Source: JAFDWR01 sp038216655
Lineage (GTDB): Bacteria; Armatimonadota; Fimbriimonadia; Fimbriimonadales; Fimbriimonadaceae
Length of the DNA stretch: 64,000 bases
Reading direction: 5' to 3'
NCBI GenBank assembly: GCA_038216655.1
Contig: JBBQPZ010000013.1
Coordinates: 31,637 to 95,636 of the forward strand
Shown piece after piece: positions 58,394 to 64,000 of the stretch. A program made the position numbers and the translations under genes. Numbering within the stretch: the first letter of the stretch is position 1; every line of letters begins with the position of its first letter. Under the pieces are notes generated by a model that was not told where the DNA came from, did no database searches, and was given only the letters and a program-made list of their open reading frames with translations.

Positions 58394-61128
58394 CTCGCCT
58401 CCGCGGCATCCTCGCCGGCATCCTGATCGGTGCCACGTCGTTCGCCTCCGCCCAGCTCACGCCGAGCGAGCGAAGGGGGCTGGCCGATGCGCTCTTCCTC
58501 GGGAACATGACCCTCCCCGATTTGGACTTCGCGCGCAAGCCGTTCAGTGACAAGTACCGCCTGCCGCTGATCGACGAGTCACTCGATCACCCCCTCGCCG
58601 CCGCCGACCATCTTCTTTCCATTCATGAGCGAGCCGCTATCGGCTCCTTATCTTCATTGCTGCGCCTCGCTAATACCGAAGTGCTCAGTTCTGGCGGCGG
58701 CAAGCTTCAGACCGCCGTGCGGGGCGGCACGACCGATCCCAACTTGCTCATCCTGCCGATTGGCGTACGCGGCCCCGTCGATGCTTTGGTGAGCGCTCTC
58801 GGTGACGCAAACGCCACGATCAAGGCCGCAACCGCCAAGCTCACTCCAGAGGAGAAGCGTGAACTCATCGAGACGCTTCCCCTGCTCGCCAATGAAGAAC
58901 TGAGCATCAAGTTCTCCTTCACGAAGCGCACCAGCTTCAACCGCGACCGGGTTCTTTCCCTACTCGCCAAAGTAGATCTCGCCTCCATTCAGCTCGCCGC
59001 GATTCGGTTGGCCAACGCCAGCGAGTCCCAAATCGCGCCTTTGAAGCAAGCCGCCGAAACCGAGACGACGCCCTTTCACCTCAGCGTGCGCGTCGAAGGG
59101 ATCGTGGTCGACATCGCCGGAGTCGGCGATGACCTCCACGACGCGACCAACGCAGTTCTGACCATCGACCTCGGCGGGCACAACCGCTACACTGGCCGCG
59201 CGGGTGCCGGGGTTGGCTACGCCTCAGTTGCGATCGACCTCGGCGAAGGCGTCGAGATCGACGGGCCGGATATCAACGCGGGCGCGGGAGTGCTTGGCAT
59301 CGGGCTTGACTACGTGATGGGTTCGAACTCGACGTTCCGAGGCAAGTCGATCTGCTTTGGCGCGGGCCTCGCGGGTGTCGGCGGGTTCTTCAAGGCAGGC
59401 GGCAACGACACTTACTCATCCGTCTCACTCGCCCAGGGTTTTGGCGAATTCGGGATCGGGCTCCTGCTGGATACCGACGGTGCCGACCGATACGATGGCG
59501 CGTTCAACGTCCAGGGTGCGGCGCGGACTCAAGGCTGCGGCTGGCTCGTCGATCGCAAGGGCGACGACATCTACCGCACGGGCGGGCTTGTTTTGAATTC
59601 CCCGCTGTTCGCCACCGTCCACTACTCGAACGCCCAGGGCTACGCCTCGGGCTATCGGGAGGACACCGGTGGCGTCAGCGGCGGGGTAGGCATGCTGACC
59701 GATCTGCAGGGCGACGACAACTACCTTGGCGAGACCTATTGCCAAGCCGCCAGCTACTGGTTCTCCCTCGGCACCCTCTACGATCGATCCGGCAACGACA
59801 CCTACAGCGCCTATCACTACGCCCAGGCGAGCGCGATGCACTGCTGCGGCGCGTACCTGTTTGACATGGCGGGCGACGACTCGTACACGATCAAGTACGG
59901 CGCGGGGCATGCGATCGGGCATGACTACGGCGTGGCATTCTTGCTAGATCGCGCGGGGAACGATGTGTATGCCGCGCAGGACACCCGTCCGGGAACGGGT
60001 AACGCGAATGGCCTGGGCATTCTTTTGGACTCCGCCGGAGACGATCGCTACCTCGGCATGGGCGGCGCGGGCAACCCTTCGCGCGGCACGATTTCGCTGG
60101 GTGTGTTCGCCGACCTCGGCGGTTCGAACAAGTACGCCGACACCCTGACCGGCAGCTTTGGCATCGTCTCCGGCGGTCTAGGCGTAGCCTGGGATGGCTC
60201 GGGTTTGACCGAGACCCCCGCCGTCGCCGGGGGCGGTGCCGCCGCCGATCCTCCCTTGGCTCGACCCCAGCCAGGGTCCTTGGCCAAGCCGAGCGATGCC
60301 GAGATGGAGCAGATCTATCGTAAAGCCACCCAGTGGCGCGTCGGCACCGCGACCACTGAGGTGGACAGCAACCTGAACCAGCTCATTGCGATCGGCGTCC
60401 CCGCCGTGGACTGGATGATCGAGAAGCATCTGGCTCGAGCGGATCGTTTGCAGATTCGCGCTTTTGTGGCGGTCGTGAACGCCGTCGGACCCGTCGCCAA
60501 GGGGGCGATCGCCGGGGCGGTGAGGAGTGACAACCTTGCCGAGGCGGAGAACGCTTTGCGTGTCGTGACAGACGGTGGGATCAAGGAAGCCGCCGCCGCG
60601 ATTCCTTTGGCTTTGAAGCATCCCGAGCTTCGCCGGGCCGCGGCGAGGGCAGCGGGAGCGGCTCAAAGCAAGGAAGCCGTTCCTGATCTCTTGACGATGA
60701 CCGGTTCGGAGGACAAGATCGATGCCCTGACCGCGGTCGTGGCGCTGATCTCGATTGCCGACGACCGCTCGTTCTCGACCGCCGAGGCGCTCTTGGGTTC
60801 GTCCGAGCTTCCCATCCGGAAGGCCGCCGTTTCGCTCTACGCCAAGTTCCCGGAGAAGGCGCTTGGTACGGCCAAGGGCTGGGTCACCGGTCCCGACGAA
60901 GCGAAAGCCCGCACCGGCATCGAAGTCCTCTCGGTGCTCGGCGACGCTTCGTCGCTCGAAGCCGTCGGCATCGCGCTGAACGACCCCCGCGCGGGGGTTC
61001 GGGTCTCGGCGCTGGTGGCGCTGAACGGCCGGGTGCCGCAGAGCTTCCGTGCGTCGGTCGCGCGCTTGCGCGGGGATGCGGATGTACGGGTCAAGGCCGT
61101 GGCCTCGCGCATCGAGTTTGGCCGGTAA
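58390..61128 (+). CDS. Large secreted protein with GDDxY repeats and C-terminal HEAT repeats
   Basis: This is a 912-residue protein. A signal peptide (1-22) is followed by a helical domain (about 23-235). From about 240 to 600 there are about ten repeats with the core G-(D/N)-D-x-Y, for example GGNDTYSS, KGDDIYRT, QGDDNYLG, SGNDTYSAY, AGDDSYTI, AGNDVYAA and AGDDRYLG, spaced about 25-50 residues apart, suggesting a beta-helix or calcium-binding fold. After a Pro/Ala linker (about 610-640), helical HEAT-like repeats run to the end. The start is GTG overlapping the upstream stop by 4 nt, so it is coupled to the mutase-like gene. The function is unknown. Confidence 0.7.
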   Translation: MTRLRGILAGILIGATSFASAQLTPSERRGLADALFLGNMTLPDLDFARKPFSDKYRLPLIDESLDHPLAAADHLLSIHERAAIGSLSSLLRLANTEVLSSGGGKLQTAVRGGTTDPNLLILPIGVRGPVDALVSALGDANATIKAATAKLTPEEKRELIETLPLLANEELSIKFSFTKRTSFNRDRVLSLLAKVDLASIQLAAIRLANASESQIAPLKQAAETETTPFHLSVRVEGIVVDIAGVGDDLHDATNAVLTIDLGGHNRYTGRAGAGVGYASVAIDLGEGVEIDGPDINAGAGVLGIGLDYVMGSNSTFRGKSICFGAGLAGVGGFFKAGGNDTYSSVSLAQGFGEFGIGLLLDTDGADRYDGAFNVQGAARTQGCGWLVDRKGDDIYRTGGLVLNSPLFATVHYSNAQGYASGYREDTGGVSGGVGMLTDLQGDDNYLGETYCQAASYWFSLGTLYDRSGNDTYSAYHYAQASAMHCCGAYLFDMAGDDSYTIKYGAGHAIGHDYGVAFLLDRAGNDVYAAQDTRPGTGNANGLGILLDSAGDDRYLGMGGAGNPSRGTISLGVFADLGGSNKYADTLTGSFGIVSGGLGVAWDGSGLTETPAVAGGGAAADPPLARPQPGSLAKPSDAEMEQIYRKATQWRVGTATTEVDSNLNQLIAIGVPAVDWMIEKHLARADRLQIRAFVAVVNAVGPVAKGAIAGAVRSDNLAEAENALRVVTDGGIKEAAAAIPLALKHPELRRAAARAAGAAQSKEAVPDLLTMTGSEDKIDALTAVVALISIADDRSFSTAEALLGSSELPIRKAAVSLYAKFPEKALGTAKGWVTGPDEAKARTGIEVLSVLGDASSLEAVGIALNDPRAGVRVSALVALNGRVPQSFRASVARLRGDADVRVKAVASRIEFGR

Positions 61129-61534
61129 TCTGCCCAAAAAGCCTCCCTAGGGGGGCAGTCGTGAGTTTGTCTCACTGACCGTGCTTACCCATGTTGGCAA
61201 TCCGGCACCACCTCTGAGCGATGCAGCTTCATCGATTTGGTGGCGGCTCGGACTCGGTCTTTGGCTCGATCACTCAACTGTTGGGCAGTTGGGGATCGAA
61301 AGTCAATTAGCGGAGTCATTCGAATGGATAGGGTGCAGTGGCCGGAGCGTGCGCGGAGTTGGCTGGAACCTCGGATTCCATTGCACTGCGAGTCTTCGAG
61401 ATGGGCCCTTCCACTGATCCGAGCTTCTCGGAAAGCTCCGTCAGCTCAGGCCAGCGGTCCTTCAGGATCAGGGGCAAGCGAGCTGTCTCTACCATCCTGG
61501 GCTCATTTCTTGAGCCGCAGGGTTAAATGGCGAT
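61129..61534. other. Gene-free gap of about 400 bases
   Basis: Only short frames without coherent codon use are present. GCCTCCCTAGGGGGGC at 61141-61156 is a weak hairpin without a T-tract. Otherwise I see nothing recognisable. Confidence 0.5.
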
Positions 61535-62278
61535 GTGCCGAAGGATAAGACTCCCACGATTACTTACGTGACATTCTCGCGAAAGGACGAGCGCCCGCCA
61601 AAGATCATCATGGTTGCGGACATTCCGCCCGAGATGCGAGATCGAAACCCGTATGCCGTCACCGCGCGGTTGCCGTATAGAGCCAAGGAGAACGGATTTC
61701 CCTCCGCGGCCGAATTGGGTCGGATTTCTGCACTCGAAGATAGGATCATCAGGGCCCTCCACCAATCCGGTTTTCTCCACGCAGGACATGTCACGAGCAA
61801 TGGAGTAACCCGAGTCGTTCTCTATGGTCCGGCTAATTCACCCGCGTCGCTGAAAGTGAGGGCAGGTCTAATATCAAAAATCTGCATCGATTTCGAAACG
61901 CGACACGATCCAAACTGGGAGCTGTTTCGAGAGGTATTGGAGCCAACTGAATCTGAATACGAATCCTCTCGGTTTCGGCCGTTGATGAAGAAGTTGACTG
62001 AGCTCGGAGATGACCATACCAAGTCTCGAACCGTAGAGTTTGCGGTACTTTTCGCGAGCAACGAGGCTAGAAAGGCTTTTATAGACGAGATCGCAGCGGC
62101 CGATTACTTGCCGACTGAGACGGAAGCTTGGGAATCTGGCGGCCAGTTTTGGTGCGAGCTGGGCAAAGAGACATCTATCGAGCCGGACGTTTTTTACACC
62201 AAGACAGCTTATCTGCGGCGCATTGCGCAGAAGCACGGCGGAGATTTGGACGGCTGGCAAACTCCTGTAATGAAGTAA
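61535..62278 (+). CDS. DUF695 / RraB-type two-domain protein
   Basis: This is a 247-residue protein. The N-terminal half looks like DUF695 (DIPPEMRDRNPYAVTARLPY, LEDRIIRALHQSGF, TRVVLYGPAN). The C-terminal half resembles the regulator of RNase E activity B domain (VEFAVLFASNEARKAFI, FWCELGKETSIEPDVF). The two are often fused. The start is GTG at 61535 with no Shine-Dalgarno sequence. Codon use is AT-richer than in the upstream genes. It is convergent with the RHS-repeat gene, 215 bases apart. It may be accessory to that gene, possibly as an immunity protein, but this is only a guess. Confidence 0.7.
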   Translation: MPKDKTPTITYVTFSRKDERPPKIIMVADIPPEMRDRNPYAVTARLPYRAKENGFPSAAELGRISALEDRIIRALHQSGFLHAGHVTSNGVTRVVLYGPANSPASLKVRAGLISKICIDFETRHDPNWELFREVLEPTESEYESSRFRPLMKKLTELGDDHTKSRTVEFAVLFASNEARKAFIDEIAAADYLPTETEAWESGGQFWCELGKETSIEPDVFYTKTAYLRRIAQKHGGDLDGWQTPVMK

Positions 62279-62493
62279 ATGGTGTTGTGCCTGGACACCT
62301 GCAGTTCCAAGGCCATTGCAAGCGCCTGATGAGCGAATTTTCCAATTCCCAAGGAGGGGACGGTAAGTGCTCGGCAAGCTGGGTCGGGTCCTCCCAGCCT
62401 GAAAGCTTTCCTCGATTTCTGTTCTCGCAAGGCTCCGATTCTCACCCGCCTTTGTTCAACATTCGTTGCATTGATTCGTTCTCGATCAAGCGG

Positions 62494-64000
62494 TCAGTTG
62501 ATCACAGGTGCTCCATTTCGATAGAAGGCCACGGTATTGGGCATCGGCAAGTCTTGATCCCACAGAATCCCTCCGTCACCGTAGGCGACAGGGGTTGCTA
62601 ACCACAGTGCCCCATCTACAATGTCTTCCACGAGAGATAGTGGATTAATAAAGTCGATAGTAGTGCCCAGAACCCCTCCTGGGATTCCTCCTCCCACTCC
62701 ATTGTCCGCGCGATCTCCCAAGTCGGCTCCCGGGATTGCGAATCCGGGAAGAAGGCGTTCGACCTTCACGCCTGCCCAGGGTTCGTTGTTCAGGGGGCCG
62801 GGCATTTCTTCAGTGAGAGTCCGTTCGTCGGCACGTGCCAACGCTCTATCGTCGTAATGCGCTATGACATCAAGTCGGGCATCTTTTTCGGCAAGGACAA
62901 TCTTGCTATATCGCGTTTCTGGGTTCCAAGTTATGCCCCACTTAAGAAGTTTTCCAGTCGCTCTCTCGAGGAGCTTATACAAGGCAGTGATACGGCCGTA
63001 GCCCGATGGGTCAGTGAAACGAAGGGGATTGTTGGAGCAATATGCAAACAGGTTTTTTCCGATATTGGCGGGGTCCCTGGTTAAGAAGCGGCCGGTGCTC
63101 GGGTCGAAGTAACGGGGACCCAGTAAACTAAGCCCGGAGCTTGAATCCTCCTGATAGCCCCAAGCCCCAGCGAACCCGTACGCGGACGCTGAAGTCCCAG
63201 TGCTGGAAAATCCCACGCCGAAGGCGTCGTAGGTCTTGGTCGCGGTGACCGTCTGGCTCGCGTTCGTCTCCGCCGTATTCGTGCCGAGGTAGTCCTGGCC
63301 GTAGAACTTGGAGGTCGTGCCGCGTCGCTCCGAAACCCCTGGCGTATACGTCGCCGACGAGTCGGCAAGCACCGGATCGGTGGCATCCACCCCGTCTCTA
63401 CGGAAGACCGTCGTCCCGCCCGAGTCGCTCTTCGACACCCGCGCGTCCACGCCGTTGTAGCCAAACGAGTTCGTCGCCGTCGATGGGTAGGTGATCCCGG
63501 TTAGCCGGGACTCATACTCGTAAGCGTAACTCGTCGTGCCCGAGGTGTCCACCTGGCTCGTCCGCCTCCCCGCAGCGTCGTAGCCGAAGCTCTTGACCGT
63601 CACCCCGTTATTGGTGATCGAGGTCAGCTTGTCGCCGTCATCGTTCGTGTAGAGGTCCGCATAGGCTTGGGATGCAAGTTGCTTACTGGCCCGGTTCCCG
63701 TTGGCATCGTAGGTGTAGGTGCATCCGTAGCCGGTGCGAGACTCGGTGAGCAGTTGGTCGATCGCGTCATAGGTGTAGCTGGTGGTAGTTCCATCTACCG
63801 TCTTGCTGGACAGGTTCGAGGCGGAGTCGTAGCTGTAGCTCTCCGCCGAGAGCACGGTGCCGCCGGAGTTCTTGTGGCTGACGCTGGCCTGGCGTCCGCG
63901 CGAGTCGTAGGTGTACAGGTCGTACTGGCCGGTCGCGAACGTCTGCTGGCTCGGACGCGAGAGGGTGTCGTAGCTCCACGTCGTCGTCTCGGAGAATGGG
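62494..64000 (-). CDS. RHS-repeat protein, C-terminal part with variable tip (5' end outside window)
   Basis: The frame is open to the window edge. YD repeats are seen (YTYDAIDQLL, YTYDANGNRAS, GYDAAGRRTSQ). The RHS core ends with the hallmark LLGPRYFDPSTGRFLTRDPA and NNPLRFTDPSG at about 63000. The last 170 residues form a variable tip: ITALYKLLERATGKLLKWGI, RADERTLTEEMPGPLNNEPW, then a Gly-rich hydrophobic end. The tip resembles a GIY-YIG-type nuclease domain, though without certainty. RHS proteins deliver C-terminal toxins. The tip DNA is AT-richer than the core. Confidence 0.8.
   Translation of the reverse strand, partial: PFSETTTWSYDTLSRPSQQTFATGQYDLYTYDSRGRQASVSHKNSGGTVLSAESYSYDSASNLSSKTVDGTTTSYTYDAIDQLLTESRTGYGCTYTYDANGNRASKQLASQAYADLYTNDDGDKLTSITNNGVTVKSFGYDAAGRRTSQVDTSGTTSYAYEYESRLTGITYPSTATNSFGYNGVDARVSKSDSGGTTVFRRDGVDATDPVLADSSATYTPGVSERRGTTSKFYGQDYLGTNTAETNASQTVTATKTYDAFGVGFSSTGTSASAYGFAGAWGYQEDSSSGLSLLGPRYFDPSTGRFLTRDPANIGKNLFAYCSNNPLRFTDPSGYGRITALYKLLERATGKLLKWGITWNPETRYSKIVLAEKDARLDVIAHYDDRALARADERTLTEEMPGPLNNEPWAGVKVERLLPGFAIPGADLGDRADNGVGGGIPGGVLGTTIDFINPLSLVEDIVDGALWLATPVAYGDGGILWDQDLPMPNTVAFYRNGAPVIN

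Noticed and set aside
61181..61548. Short frames in the gap before the DUF695/RraB gene
   Set aside because: They overlap one another in several frames and show no start signals or coherent composition.

Overview
The window looks like a chromosomal segment of a Gram-negative-type bacterium from the Armatimonadota (Fimbriimonadia-like). This is inferred from sequence alone. The base composition is GC-rich, there is a type IV-like pseudopilin with the FPVFAQAKEAAK-type N-terminus common in that phylum, a PEP-CTERM secreted protein, several lipoproteins, and a Bacillus-like order of a G5/3D-domain gene next to ksgA. Genes lie on both strands, are mostly single or in short operons, and are often separated by palindromic repeats.

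Layout. 1-4.4 kb: end of an SPFH/GYF protein, a zinc-ribbon membrane protein, a YciI-like protein, a class-II-synthetase-like orphan and a secreted CxxCH protein. 4.5-16 kb: housekeeping and repair genes (ksgA with a G5/3D wall protein, OGG-type glycosylase, ligA, DUF151 nuclease, GNAT, ABC-F, polysaccharide deacetylase, serA) and a tRNA-Leu(CAA). 16-26 kb: lipoprotein, ChaN-like protein, hpt, rho, FNR-type reductase, a barrel-sandwich/KOW-like protein, DUF2330, an OmpR-type regulator and a lipid kinase. 27-36 kb: CHASE-GAF histidine kinase, GH38 alpha-mannosidase, DprA-like protein and YfhO-like membrane protein. 36-42 kb: two tandem ClpS-like adaptors, an S41 protease and the remnant of a second copy, a PEP-CTERM protein and an AT-richer accessory pair. 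43-49 kb: a tightly overlapping minus-strand operon (HIBADH-family dehydrogenase, nucleoside-type ABC transporter ATPase and two permeases, LolA-like protein). 49-51 kb: pseudopilin plus small lipoprotein. 51-54 kb: hisD and a REP/RAYT locus. 54-61 kb: gltX, purF, a degenerate phosphoglycerate-mutase-like protein coupled to a large secreted repeat protein. 61-64 kb: a DUF695/RraB-type protein convergent with the C-terminal part of an RHS-repeat protein.

The most notable signals are these. (1) A self-contained RAYT transposase with four REP units beside it, a local duplication of the hisD 5' end and two more half-units 30 kb away. (2) A repeated pattern of TAnnnT hexamers 5-11 nt before start codons without Shine-Dalgarno sequences, which suggests widespread leaderless transcription. 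(3) A translationally coupled pair of ClpS paralogues with altered N-degron-binding residues. (4) A phosphoglycerate-mutase-like pseudoenzyme coupled to a secreted GDDxY-repeat/HEAT protein. (5) An RHS protein with an AT-richer, GIY-YIG-like tip. (6) Several families of intergenic palindromes and MITE-like elements.
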